Origin: Myxococcota bacterium
GTDB lineage: Bacteria > Myxococcota_A > UBA9160 > UBA4427
Direction of reading: 5' to 3'
NCBI GenBank assembly: GCA_028278345.1
Contig: JANQEL010000249.1
Coordinates: forward strand, 1-55,566
Length of the DNA: 55,566 nt
Below are positions 1 through 8,457 of the stretch, in pieces (position 1 is the first letter of the stretch; each line of letters starts with the position of its first letter). The position numbers were made by a program, and so were the translations under genes. Below the pieces are notes generated by a model that was given only the letters and a program-made list of their open reading frames with translations, searched no databases and had not been told where the DNA came from.

Positions 1-1
1 A

Positions 2-1009
2 GACAAGCGCGAGAGCGCGAAGGCGTGGCTTCGGGCCCGGCTCACCGAGGGAGAGCAGCCGCGCGAGGAGTGGCGCGCGCGGTGGGCGGCCGCCTGGGAG
101 GAGCTCCTCGACACGCCCGTCGATGCGCTGGTCGACGTCGAGAGCACGAAGCGACTGGCGGACGAACTCGCGGAGTCGCAGATCGCGATCGAGCTCCTGC
201 GCCCGATCTCCGAGCGCTTGTTGCACGCGGCGATCGAAGAACTCCGCCAGGACGACGAACCCCTCGACCAACGCATGCCCGCCGAGGTTCGCGAACGCAT
301 GCGAGAGGCGATCGCGCGGCCCGGCCTGATCCATCCCGACTGGGTGCACGCCATGCTGCGTGGCGACGCGGTCGAGGCCGTACTGAACGACACCCTCTAT
401 CGGGTGTTGAAGGACTTCTCGACCGTGATCCCGCGCATGATGACGAAGGCCAGCGTGATGGGGCGTTTCAGCGTGATCGGGGGCGCCGGTGCGTTGGCCG
501 AGAGGGTGATTCGCGAGGTCGAGAAACTCCTCGAGCCCGAGATACGCGCCTTTCTCGGCGAGCAGACCGGGCGCGTGCTCGAAACCATGGCGGACTATGC
601 GAGCGAGAGGATCGACGATCCCGAGCAGCTCGAGTTTCGGGCGGGGTTCGTCGACTTCGTGCTCTCGCGTTCGCCGGCCTTCCTCGTCGGAAGCGTCGAC
701 GAAGACGCGATCGATGACCTCGAATCGATCGTCGACGCGACGACTCGCCAGCTGGCTGAATCGCCGGAGGCCCGGCGTGCCGTTCGCAGCGGGATCGATC
801 GGGCGCTGGAAACCTGCTCGGGCAAGACCCTGGGTGAGGTGTTGGAGTTCGACGACAGTGCGGCCGAGCCCCCGATCGACGCCCTGGCCGCAGCGACCTG
901 GCCTGCCTATCAGCGCTTGATCGGCAGCCCACATGCAACCCGCTGGCTCGACGCGATCGTGGACGAGCTGCTCGACCACATCGACCACGGGACCGATCGC
1001 GGGGAATAG
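2..1009 (+). CDS. Unknown protein, 5' end outside window
   Basis: An open frame runs from the first complete codon of the window to a TAG at 1007-1009, giving 335 visible residues with no start codon that must be the true one; the gene very probably begins upstream. An internal ATG at 218 exists, but the frame before it is equally protein-like (charged and Leu-rich), so I do not use it. The product is rich in Glu, Arg, Leu and Ala with few prolines, predicting an almost all-helical soluble protein. A Gly-rich patch (GGAGALAERV) lies near residue 161 and a more hydrophobic helix near 215-228. No signal peptide, membrane segment or recognisable catalytic motif is visible. I do not recognise the family. 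It ends 106 bases before moaA on the same strand, so co-transcription is possible but unproven. Confidence 0.7.
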   Translation, partial: DKRESAKAWLRARLTEGEQPREEWRARWAAAWEELLDTPVDALVDVESTKRLADELAESQIAIELLRPISERLLHAAIEELRQDDEPLDQRMPAEVRERMREAIARPGLIHPDWVHAMLRGDAVEAVLNDTLYRVLKDFSTVIPRMMTKASVMGRFSVIGGAGALAERVIREVEKLLEPEIRAFLGEQTGRVLETMADYASERIDDPEQLEFRAGFVDFVLSRSPAFLVGSVDEDAIDDLESIVDATTRQLAESPEARRAVRSGIDRALETCSGKTLGEVLEFDDSAAEPPIDALAAATWPAYQRLIGSPHATRWLDAIVDELLDHIDHGTDRGE

Positions 1010-1115
1010 CCCTTCGCTATAGTGATCCCTTCGGTGGCGCGTCCTCCAAAGGCGGCCGAGCCGAAGTTTCCGGAACGCCGCCCGCCCCGGTACCCAGACG
1101 AGTATCCAGAGCCTC

Positions 1116-2141
1116 ATGACTCGAATCCCTCCCGTCATCGATACCCGTGCGCGCCCGCTTCGCGACCTGCGAATTTCGGTGACCGATCGCTGCAACTTCC
1201 GCTGTACCTACTGCATGCCGGCGGAGATCTTCGGCGAGAAGTACGAATTCCTGCCGCGCAAGGAGCTGCTCACCTTCGAAGAGATCGAAGCCCTCGTGCG
1301 CATCTTCGTGGGACTGGGTATCGAGAAGCTCCGGATCAGCGGGGGAGAGCCGCTCCTGCGCCACGATCTGGCCACCTTGCTCGGTCGTCTCTCGCAGATC
1401 GAGGGCCTGCGCGACACCGCGCTGACAACGAATGCGACGCTGCTGCCTCGGCAGGCGGAAGACCTCCGCAAAGCGGGCCTCGGTCGACTCACCGTGAGCC
1501 TCGACAGCCTCGACGAAGCCGTCTTCCGGCAGATGAACGGCGACAAGCTCTCGGTCGCCCAGGTGCTCGAGGGGATCGAAGCCGCGGAGGACGCGGGCTT
1601 TCGCCGCCTCAAGATCAACTGCGTCGTGCAGAAGGGCGTGAACGACCACACGATCGTCGACCTCGCGCGCCACTTCCGTCACAGCGGACACATCCTGCGC
1701 TTCATCGAGTACATGGACGTCGGCACGCGCAACGATTGGGATCTCAGCCAGGTGATGTCCTACGACGAAATCGTCGAGGCGATCGGCAGCGAGTACCCGC
1801 TGCGCCCCATTGCACCGAACCACGTGGGCGAAGTTGCGAGGCGCCTCGAGTACGAGGACGGCGCGGGCGAGATCGGCATCATCACCTCGGTGAGTCGGCC
1901 CTTCTGTGGCGACTGCTCGAGGGCCCGCCTCACCACCGACGGAAAGCTCGTGACCTGCCTCTTCGGAGTCTCGGGTACGGATCTGCGAGGCCCCCTGCGC
2001 GACGGCGCGAGCGAAGACGAACTGCGCGAGATCATCAGCGGCGTCTGGCGCGTACGCGACGACCGCTACTCCGAAGAACGCGGCAAGGCCACGGCCACCC
2101 GCGATCGCTCGCGCATGGAGATGTATCAGCTCGGCGGCTAG
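1116..2141 (+). CDS. moaA: GTP 3',8-cyclase MoaA
   Basis: Radical-SAM enzyme for the first step of molybdenum cofactor synthesis, converting GTP to 3',8-cyclo-7,8-dihydro-GTP in the cytoplasm (family knowledge). The N-terminal cluster motif is C26-x3-C30-x2-C33, inside DRCNFRCTYCMP. The SAM-binding GGEP motif follows. The second [4Fe-4S] site is C264-x2-C267-x13-C281. The protein ends in Gly-Gly (340-341), the C-terminal tail required in MoaA. At 341 residues it is of normal family length. The ATG at 1116 has only a weak purine-rich stretch upstream, but the protein starts at the expected place relative to the radical-SAM motif. No other Moa/Moe genes are adjacent. It would supply cofactor to molybdoenzymes such as the one at 10788-13040. 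Confidence 0.97.
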   Translation: MTRIPPVIDTRARPLRDLRISVTDRCNFRCTYCMPAEIFGEKYEFLPRKELLTFEEIEALVRIFVGLGIEKLRISGGEPLLRHDLATLLGRLSQIEGLRDTALTTNATLLPRQAEDLRKAGLGRLTVSLDSLDEAVFRQMNGDKLSVAQVLEGIEAAEDAGFRRLKINCVVQKGVNDHTIVDLARHFRHSGHILRFIEYMDVGTRNDWDLSQVMSYDEIVEAIGSEYPLRPIAPNHVGEVARRLEYEDGAGEIGIITSVSRPFCGDCSRARLTTDGKLVTCLFGVSGTDLRGPLRDGASEDELREIISGVWRVRDDRYSEERGKATATRDRSRMEMYQLGG

Positions 2142-2204
2142 ACGGCAGGCGTGGCAGGACGACGCTTGTTGCGTCGCTGCGACGAGCCCCCGATCCTCCG
2201 CTTC

Positions 2205-4919
2205 ATGTCGGACATGGGCCAGAGTCGCGGGACGGCATGGCACGCGATGGAGCCCGAGGCCGTCGCCCTCGAACTCGGCGTCCAACTGGGTGGTTTGAGC
2301 GATCGCGAGGCGAAGGCGCGCCTCGCGCGATTCGGCCCGAACCGAGTGGATCCGCCTGCGCCGACGTCCCGCCTTGCGATCCTGTTGCGCCAGTTTCGCA
2401 GCCCCCTGATCTATGTGCTGCTGGTCGCGGGTGGCGTCGCCCTGTTGCTGGGCGAGGTCGCAGACGCCGTCTTCATTTCCGCCGTGTTGCTGCTGAACGC
2501 GCTGATCGGCTTCATCAACGAGTTTCGTGCGGACCGCGACGTGCGTTCGCTTTCCACCCTGGTCAAGAGCCGCGCGCGCGTCCATCGCGAGGGGCGGATC
2601 GTCGACATCGATGCGGAGCAGATCGTGCCCGGCGATCTGCTCACGATCGAGGGAGGTGTACGCATCGTCGCGGATCTCCGACTGATCAACGAACACGATC
2701 TGCGCGTCGACGAATCCCTACTTTCCGGTGAGTCGCTGCCGGTCGAGAAGGACGCGACCCGCGTGCTGGCCGTCGAAACGTCCCTCGCAGATCGACGCAA
2801 CATGGTCTTCGCCGGAAGCATGGCGACTTCGGGACGCGCCCTCGGTCTCGTGGTCGCGACGGCCCGGTGGACCGAACTCGGCGAGATCGGGAGCGAACTG
2901 GCAGCCGTTCCGCGTGAACCACCCCCGCTGATCCGGAGGATGGAGCGATTCGCGCAGCGCGTGGGTTGGGCCGCCGTGGTGTTGTGCGCCACGCTGGTGA
3001 CGATCGGAAGCCTGCGCGGACAGCCCCTCGGCGAGGTGATGTTGAGTGCCATCGCGCTCGCGGTCTCCGCCATTCCCGAGGGCTTGCCCGTCGCGCTGAC
3101 CGTCGCGCTTGCGGTTGCGGTGAAACGCATGGCGCGTCGTAACGTCGTCGTACGTCACCTGCCCGCAGTCGAAGCACTCGGCAGCTGCGCGGTCATCGCG
3201 ACCGACAAGACCGGAACCCTCACGCGCAATCAGCTCACGGTCGAGCGCGTCCTCGCCGGTTCGCTGCAATGTGAGGTGACGGGCGTCGGGTACGTACCCG
3301 ACGGCGAATTGCTATGCGGTCGCCAGCGTGTCGTGGTTCCGGAACACCCGCACCTGTTTCGCATCGCGCGCGCGGCGTGTCTTGCGAACGAAGCGAGCCT
3401 GTCGCGGCGGTATGACGATTCACAAGCCTGGCAGTGGTCGGGGGATCCGACGGATGTCGCGCTGCTCGCTCTCGCGATCAAGGCCGGCCTGAATCCGGTG
3501 GTGTTGCAGCAGGCGCACCCGCTCACCGGCGTGATCCCCTTCGAGTCGGAGCATCGCTACATGGCGAGTTTCCATCGCGATCGCGAGGGGGGGCTGGTGT
3601 GCGTCAAGGGGGCTCCCGAGCGCGTACTCGAGATGTGCGACTTCGAATTCGATCGCGATGGCCGCCAGACCGTGCCCGTCGATCGAGAGGCAGCGCTGTG
3701 CGCCGTCGAAGAGACGATGCGCGCCGGCTATCGCGTTCTCGCGGTCGCCGAAGGCGAAACGTCGCAGGTGGTCGAGGCGAAACACAGCCCCCCCGAACCC
3801 TCGGGACTCGTCTTTCTCGGACTCGTTGCGATGACGGATCCGCCGCGACCGGACGTCGCCGACGCACTCGAAACCTGTCGCCATGCGGGAATCCGGGTCG
3901 TCATGGTCACCGGCGACCATCCGACCACCGCTTCCAGCATCGCCGACCGCATCGGATTGGGCGAGCCGGGAGGCGAGGTGTTGACCGGGAGCCAGATCGA
4001 GAAGAGTTCCGACGCGCATCTCGACGAACGCATCCAGCGAACCTCGGTCGTCGCGCGCGCCACGCCAACCGAGAAGCTCCGTGTCGTGGAGGCACTTCAG
4101 CGCAAGGGTGATTTCGTCGCCGTCACCGGAGACGGCGTGAATGACGCCCCGGCCCTGAGGCGCGCCGATCTGGGCGTGGCGATGGGCCGTGATGGAGCCG
4201 ATGTCGCTCGAGAGGCGGCCGATCTGGTGATCACCGACGACGACTTCTCGAGCATCGTGGCCGGGGTCGAGGAGGGGCGCTTTGCGTACGACAACGTTCG
4301 CAAGGTCACGTATCTGCTCGTGTCCACGGGTTTGGGTGAAGTGCTCGCGGTGACGGGTGCGCTCTTGTTCGGTCTACCCGTCCCCTTCACTGCCGTGCAG
4401 CTGTTGTGGTTGAACCTGGTGACGAACGGGATCCAGGACGTCGCTCTCGCCTTCGAACCTGGAGAACCCGGTGCACTCGAGCGCAAGCCACGTCCTCCGC
4501 GACAGGGGATCTTCGATCGCTTGATGCTCGAAAGGACCCTGCTGGCCGGTGCGGTCTTCGGCGTACTGGGACTGGCGAGCTTCGCGACCTGGATCGACGA
4601 GGGGCGCTCGGTCGACGAAGCACGCAATCTGCTCGTCCAGCTCTTCGTGCTCTTCGAGGTCCTGCACATCGGCAACTCGCGATCGGAGACGATCTCGATC
4701 TTCCGTCTCAACGCGTTCAGCAATCCGATCCTCTTTCTCGGCACCCTGACCGCGCTCGCCGTCCACCTGACCGCGCTGCATACGCCGCAGCTTCAGTCGC
4801 TGCTCGACGTGCAACCGGTTTCACTCGACGATTTCTGGGTTCTTGTGGCGCTCGCCTTCACCATCCTGGTCGTGATGGAGCTCCACAAGGCCTGGCGTCG
4901 AAGGCACCCGCTCAGCTGA
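2205..4919 (+). CDS. P-type (P2-like) cation-transporting ATPase
   Basis: Integral inner-membrane ATPase that moves a cation while cycling through an aspartyl-phosphate. Counting from the ATG at 2205 (904 residues): actuator loop SGES 174-177, membrane motif PEGLP 291-295, phosphorylated Asp334 in DKTGTLTRN, nucleotide-binding KGAPE 468-472, and hinge TGDGVNDAP from 641. An N-terminal cation_ATPase_N-like segment and a C-terminal block of helices give the usual ten-helix topology. TM6 reads NLVTNGIQDVALAF, unlike the SERCA NLVTDGLPA pattern, so Ca2+ is not assured; other cations are possible. A GTG at 2151, ten bases after moaA, would add an Arg-rich 18-residue leader that does not look like the family, so I prefer 2205. 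ATG 2214 is also possible. Probable read-through from moaA, with no functional link apparent. Confidence 0.93.
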   Translation: MSDMGQSRGTAWHAMEPEAVALELGVQLGGLSDREAKARLARFGPNRVDPPAPTSRLAILLRQFRSPLIYVLLVAGGVALLLGEVADAVFISAVLLLNALIGFINEFRADRDVRSLSTLVKSRARVHREGRIVDIDAEQIVPGDLLTIEGGVRIVADLRLINEHDLRVDESLLSGESLPVEKDATRVLAVETSLADRRNMVFAGSMATSGRALGLVVATARWTELGEIGSELAAVPREPPPLIRRMERFAQRVGWAAVVLCATLVTIGSLRGQPLGEVMLSAIALAVSAIPEGLPVALTVALAVAVKRMARRNVVVRHLPAVEALGSCAVIATDKTGTLTRNQLTVERVLAGSLQCEVTGVGYVPDGELLCGRQRVVVPEHPHLFRIARAACLANEASLSRRYDDSQAWQWSGDPTDVALLALAIKAGLNPVVLQQAHPLTGVIPFESEHRYMASFHRDREGGLVCVKGAPERVLEMCDFEFDRDGRQTVPVDREAALCAVEETMRAGYRVLAVAEGETSQVVEAKHSPPEPSGLVFLGLVAMTDPPRPDVADALETCRHAGIRVVMVTGDHPTTASSIADRIGLGEPGGEVLTGSQIEKSSDAHLDERIQRTSVVARATPTEKLRVVEALQRKGDFVAVTGDGVNDAPALRRADLGVAMGRDGADVAREAADLVITDDDFSSIVAGVEEGRFAYDNVRKVTYLLVSTGLGEVLAVTGALLFGLPVPFTAVQLLWLNLVTNGIQDVALAFEPGEPGALERKPRPPRQGIFDRLMLERTLLAGAVFGVLGLASFATWIDEGRSVDEARNLLVQLFVLFEVLHIGNSRSETISIFRLNAFSNPILFLGTLTALAVHLTALHTPQLQSLLDVQPVSLDDFWVLVALAFTILVVMELHKAWRRRHPLS

Positions 4920-5126
4920 GATCCGGTCGCGGCTCGTTGCGATCGAACAGGCGTCGCATTCCGGCGATGGGAGCGGCCAACGTGACGCCACACCGCGAGC
5001 GATACTCCACGCGGCCCCCGCCGCTATGCTCTCGGATCCGAGTTCTGTTACGCGCTGCTGTGGCGATCGGCGCTCAGCCACCCGCCAATCGAACCACCAC
5101 GCACGACGACGCTGGAGGCATCTTTC

Positions 5127-5585
5127 GTGGACGAGTACCCCCACCGCTACGCCGCCCATGCGCGAGCCGACGCCGAAGGCGAGGTGAGCATCGGGAGCGA
5201 AGGTCTGGGAACACTGGCAACCGCACCGCCCCCGCAATTCGGTGGGCCCGGAGACCGTTGGTCGCCCGAGACGCTCCTGGTCGGAGCCGTGGCCGACTGC
5301 TTCATCCTCACGTTCAGGGCCGTCGCCCGCGCATCGAAGCTCTCGTGGCTCTCGCTCGAGTGCGAGGCCGAAGGAACCCTGGACCGGGTCGACAAGATCA
5401 CCCAGTTCACGGAGTTCGTCGTTCGAGCTTCGCTTCGCGTGCCTGCCGACGCCGACCCGAAGCGAGCCGAGCGACTTCTCGAGCGATCGGAACACTCATG
5501 CCTCATCACGGCGTCTCTGAAGGCGCCCAGCCGCCTGGAAGCGCGCGTCGAGGTCGAAGGCGATAGGACCCGCATCACGCGCTAA
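5127..5585 (+). CDS. OsmC/Ohr-family protein
   Basis: Small (152 aa) cytoplasmic protein of the OsmC superfamily, whose studied members reduce organic peroxides with a pair of cysteines (family knowledge). The segment WSPETLLVGAVADC places the expected N-terminal thiol at Cys58, and the second is Cys125 in SEHSCLIT; an extra Cys79 is present. The start is GTG at 5127, supported by GGAGG at 5114-5118 eight bases upstream. It stands alone: 207 bases separate it from the ATPase and about 105 from the lipoprotein gene. The substrate cannot be told from sequence; the closeness to the YhfA/OsmC-like subgroup, rather than true Ohr, is only an impression. Confidence 0.88.
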   Translation: MDEYPHRYAAHARADAEGEVSIGSEGLGTLATAPPPQFGGPGDRWSPETLLVGAVADCFILTFRAVARASKLSWLSLECEAEGTLDRVDKITQFTEFVVRASLRVPADADPKRAERLLERSEHSCLITASLKAPSRLEARVEVEGDRTRITR

Positions 5586-5597
5586 CGGCCCGGTCTT

Positions 5598-5616
5598 TTT
5601 CGGCCGCGAGCCGAAA
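5598..5616. terminator. Possible terminator hairpin after OsmC gene
   Basis: A perfect 7-bp stem, TTTCGGC/GCCGAAA, with a 5-base loop, lies 13 bases after the OsmC stop. A run of five T sits at its left edge rather than its right, so it is not a textbook intrinsic terminator for the plus strand. Its position between two plus-strand genes makes a role in 3'-end formation plausible. Confidence 0.3.
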
Positions 5617-5690
5617 TTCCCAACGCCCCCTCTTTCGGAGCGAGCGTTCAGTCGTTCGGTTTGGGACGAGAGAGAAGGTCGGGAGAATTC

Positions 5691-7019
5691 ATGCGCGGAT
5701 CGAGCCACGGGCGGGGATCGTGCGCGCTCTTGCGGCTGCTCGTGGTGCTGCTCTGCGCGAACCCGCTTGCGTGCAAGGACGTGTCGAAATGGACCTCGGG
5801 TCCCTGCTTCGACACCTCCGACGAAGACGAGACGTGTGACGACTACTGGGACGACGACGATGATGACGATGATGACGACGGCTTCTCCGGGAGCAGTGAT
5901 CCCTACACCTGCGAATCGAGTCCCGGTGGTTTCGAGATCAGCGACGACAAGCTCTTCTTCTACGCGGCCAGCCCGGAGATCGACGAAGCGCGGCTCTGGT
6001 GGTCGGGCGCCGAAGGGCGCGCGCGGCCGATCGGTGTTCTCGACGATGTCGGGTTTCAACCGAAACAGATCGAGGCCGTGGGTGACGACGTCTACGCCGC
6101 GGGCTTCCAGCGCCGAGACGAATTCTCCGTCCCCGGCTTTCCGTACTCATCGGCGGCGATCTGGCGCACCGATGGCGTCACCGCCACGCGGATCGATCTA
6201 TCGAACGTCTCTCTCGACTCGAATCATCTCTTCCGGATCCACGCCATCGGCGCGTTCCAGGGCCAACTCTACTTTGCGGCCGGCCGGTACCCCGACTTCG
6301 GCCTGTGGCGCGTCGATGCGCGTGACCGCGCAGAGTTCGTCGCCGATCTTCCGGGAACGAAGTACTTCGACTCACTCCACGACCTCGGCGATCGGCTGCT
6401 GCTGTTGAGTGAATCCCAGGAGGATCGCCACCTCTCGGGGATCCAGACGTGGCGGCCCGACGTGGGTTTCGAGTCCATCGGCCCGGTTCGCGATCACCTC
6501 GGACTCTTCTACATCGGCTCAGTCGACGGCAGGCACTTCATCCGCTCGCGCTCGAGGGGGATCTATGCCGTCGAAGGTTCGAGCTTCCCTCGACTCGTCG
6601 TCGACAACCGGTCGCTCAATCGGGCCGTCGTGTACGGGCGCAACGTCTACTACGGCTATTCCAACTACGTCGAAGGTCACCAACGCGGTTTCCTCGCAGA
6701 GTATGATCCCGAGAGCGGTATCCGGACGCGGTTCGTCACGAACCGGGCGTTTCGAACTCCCCAGCCGATCGGCGAATTCCTCGGCAGGCTGCTCTTTCGC
6801 AGCGGCGATGCTGCCTATCTGATCGACGGCGAGTCGGATGCGGAGATCCTCGCCCGCGACGAGGCGATCCGCGGCAGCAGCCTGAGTCCCCCCGTGATCT
6901 ACCGCGACAGGGTCTATTGGGGGAACGACCTCGACGAACGAGAAGCGACTTGGACCCTCGATCGACACGGCCAGGTCGCTGAAGCGGAAGGTGTTACCCC
7001 CGGCTGTACGAGGTTCTGA
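5691..7019 (+). CDS. Acidic-linker lipoprotein, probable beta-propeller
   Basis: Predicted envelope lipoprotein of 442 residues. The start is ATG 5691 with GGGAG at 5681-5685; a TTG at 5661 would spoil the signal peptide. The N-terminus has a hydrophobic core (residues 12-23) and lipobox PLAC with Cys28 as the lipidated residue. A short Cys-containing linker is followed by ten consecutive Asp (54-63) and then a long domain with recurring short strands of the type LFFYAAS, DDVYAAG, GQLYFAAGR and RVYWGND. Such repeats are typical of beta-propeller proteins with ELWVTDGT-like blades (inference). No catalytic motif is seen. The next gene is also an acidic-linker lipoprotein, so the two may act together at the cell surface. 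Confidence 0.75.
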   Translation: MRGSSHGRGSCALLRLLVVLLCANPLACKDVSKWTSGPCFDTSDEDETCDDYWDDDDDDDDDDGFSGSSDPYTCESSPGGFEISDDKLFFYAASPEIDEARLWWSGAEGRARPIGVLDDVGFQPKQIEAVGDDVYAAGFQRRDEFSVPGFPYSSAAIWRTDGVTATRIDLSNVSLDSNHLFRIHAIGAFQGQLYFAAGRYPDFGLWRVDARDRAEFVADLPGTKYFDSLHDLGDRLLLLSESQEDRHLSGIQTWRPDVGFESIGPVRDHLGLFYIGSVDGRHFIRSRSRGIYAVEGSSFPRLVVDNRSLNRAVVYGRNVYYGYSNYVEGHQRGFLAEYDPESGIRTRFVTNRAFRTPQPIGEFLGRLLFRSGDAAYLIDGESDAEILARDEAIRGSSLSPPVIYRDRVYWGNDLDEREATWTLDRHGQVAEAEGVTPGCTRF

Positions 7020-7230
7020 GGTTTCGCGATCCCGGCGATGTGTTCGCGTGTGATCTCGACTTCGGCCCCCAGCGATCCGTCTGCGCCCTCAACATCGGTC
7101 CGCTCATCGGCAAGACGAGTGCAGGTCGGTTGTAGTCCGATCGGACGGTGGCCTCACGCCGAGATCGACGCCATGCTGCCACCGATCGGTGTTCGCATCT
7201 CGCGAATCCGAAGCCGGAGGCAGACGAATC

Positions 7231-7779
7231 ATGAGCGCCACTTCATTCGAACGCCGAGCCACGGGCCGAGCCCTCATGGCGCTCATGCTGGCCGCGACGA
7301 TGCTGAGCCTCGGCAGCTGCGGCGGAACCGGCGGCGGCAGCGACGACGAAGATGACGACGGGGGCGATGGCGTCTGCTCGAACCGGGTCACTCGAAACTG
7401 CCTCGTGGAAGTCGGCACGCAGTTGGGAGGGATCGAGTGGCGAATCGGCAATGCGTGCGACGACCTCATTATCGTGCGCTGGTGCCTCCACGACGGCGCC
7501 GGAGAGTCGTGTGACATCACCGAGGATTCCGACTTCGAACACGTGCCCCCGGGTGGGTACCACGGCGCGGACAAGCCAGTGATTCGCGCTGTCGAGTACT
7601 GCGGCGAACCCAATGACGACGTGAACACGGGAGAGAACGGCTTCTGCGACTACGGGTGCGTCGGAACCGGTGTCATCCGGGAACGCGTCGCGAATCGGGC
7701 TTCATGTACTGCTCGGTGCGAGGCGGAATGCGGCCTTGGGGACCTGGCGTGTAGCGGCGCGGTGTACACACCCGACTAG
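7231..7779 (+). CDS. Small Cys-rich lipoprotein with acidic linker
   Basis: Predicted 182-residue lipoprotein of unknown function. The ATG at 7231 is preceded by GGAGG (7216-7220). The signal peptide has the core ALMALMLAATML and lipobox LGSC with Cys30. A Gly/Asp/Glu linker (about residues 31-47) follows, then a compact domain with twelve further cysteines, presumably disulfide-bonded after export. The acidic linker directly after the anchor repeats the design of the lipoprotein gene upstream, 211 bases away. I do not recognise the domain. An upstream GTG at 7189 in frame would add residues that do not fit a signal peptide. Confidence 0.7.
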   Translation: MSATSFERRATGRALMALMLAATMLSLGSCGGTGGGSDDEDDDGGDGVCSNRVTRNCLVEVGTQLGGIEWRIGNACDDLIIVRWCLHDGAGESCDITEDSDFEHVPPGGYHGADKPVIRAVEYCGEPNDDVNTGENGFCDYGCVGTGVIRERVANRASCTARCEAECGLGDLACSGAVYTPD

Positions 7780-8033
7780 AACAACCTGAATAGTCCCCGT
7801 GCAATAAGGTGCCGAAAGTAGATCGGAGCCGGCCGCACGGCCTCGCGCGGCGCGCGCCGGTTGTACTCCTCGTACGTCAGCTGTTCCCACTCGATGTGGG
7901 CCGGCGGCTCGAAGAATCTGACAGCGATCGCGAGATCGCGTTGCCAGCCCGCGTACTCGAGCAGACCGTTGTGGCGGCTGCTTCGTACGAGCGTCTCGAT
8001 GTTGATCGGGAGCCGCGGATCCGAGTCCCGCAT
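7776..8033 (-). CDS. Short unknown ORF, possible gene fragment
   Basis: An 85-codon frame from ATG at 8033 to a stop overlapping the end of the upstream lipoprotein gene. The composition is protein-like (aromatics, Ile and balanced charge, e.g. HIEWEQLTYEEYNRR). The same frame stays open upstream of the ATG to a stop at 8109-8111 and still reads like protein there (FADKGQYVKFG). A longer gene that lost its 5' half is therefore at least as likely as an intact small gene. No family recognised. Confidence 0.35.
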   Translation of the reverse strand: MRDSDPRLPINIETLVRSSRHNGLLEYAGWQRDLAIAVRFFEPPAHIEWEQLTYEEYNRRAPREAVRPAPIYFRHLIARGLFRLF

Positions 8034-8457
8034 CGGGCCCGCATCGGGGCTCGGGCCGAACTTTACATACTGTCCCTTATCGGCGAAATCGCGAAAACCG
8101 GGCTTAAGCTACCTACGCGCACGCGCTCGATGAGGACGACCATCACCCCACGTCGAAATACCGCTATAACGCCGACGCTACAAAGCGGTCCTGCAAGCGC
8201 AATCTCGAATTCCTCAGCAACGTCCCGAAGGAAGATGCGGCGACGCCCAAAGCGATGAAGTCCAAGGAGTTTCGCCGCCAACAGGGCGTGGGCGTGATCG
8301 AGCTGTGTACCGGGAGTAACGGTCGCGAGGTTCTTGAAGCGGTCGGGCTGTCCGCGCACTGAGTTTACTCTTTCATTCGCCTTCGATTTCGCACTCGAAC
8401 ATCGCGCCACCCGTCCACCTCCCCGCCGCTTGGGATTCGAGACTTTTCCGCTCTCGT
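7780..8457. other. Gene-poor stretch with two coding remnants
   Basis: This 678-base stretch between the Cys-rich lipoprotein and the HNH gene has no secure gene. Base composition is less GC-rich than its neighbours, especially 8060-8400. It contains two protein-like fragments on opposite strands (7776-8033 minus, 8108-8362 plus), described separately. I see no terminal inverted repeats, tRNA-like structure or target duplication. The simplest reading is decayed foreign or ancestral sequence next to a mobile-type HNH gene. Confidence 0.5.
8108..8362 (+). pseudogene. C-terminal gene remnant, unknown family
   Basis: A frame open from just after a TAA at 8105-8107 to TGA at 8360-8362 reads as 84 protein-like residues rich in Lys, Asn, Asp and Tyr (for example KYRYNADATKRSCKRNLEF). 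This composition is quite unlike the Arg/Ala-rich chance frames elsewhere. It has no start codon near its beginning (first ATG at 8255), so it looks like the tail of a gene whose front is missing. The codons AAA, AAT and ACA are more frequent than in neighbouring genes, hinting at foreign origin. Not identified. Confidence 0.35.

Noticed and set aside
5848..5880. GAC/GAT run as a microsatellite or frameshift hotspot
   Set aside because: Mixed GAC and GAT codons encode an uninterrupted Asp tract in an intact frame, so it is coding acidic linker rather than a pure tandem repeat.
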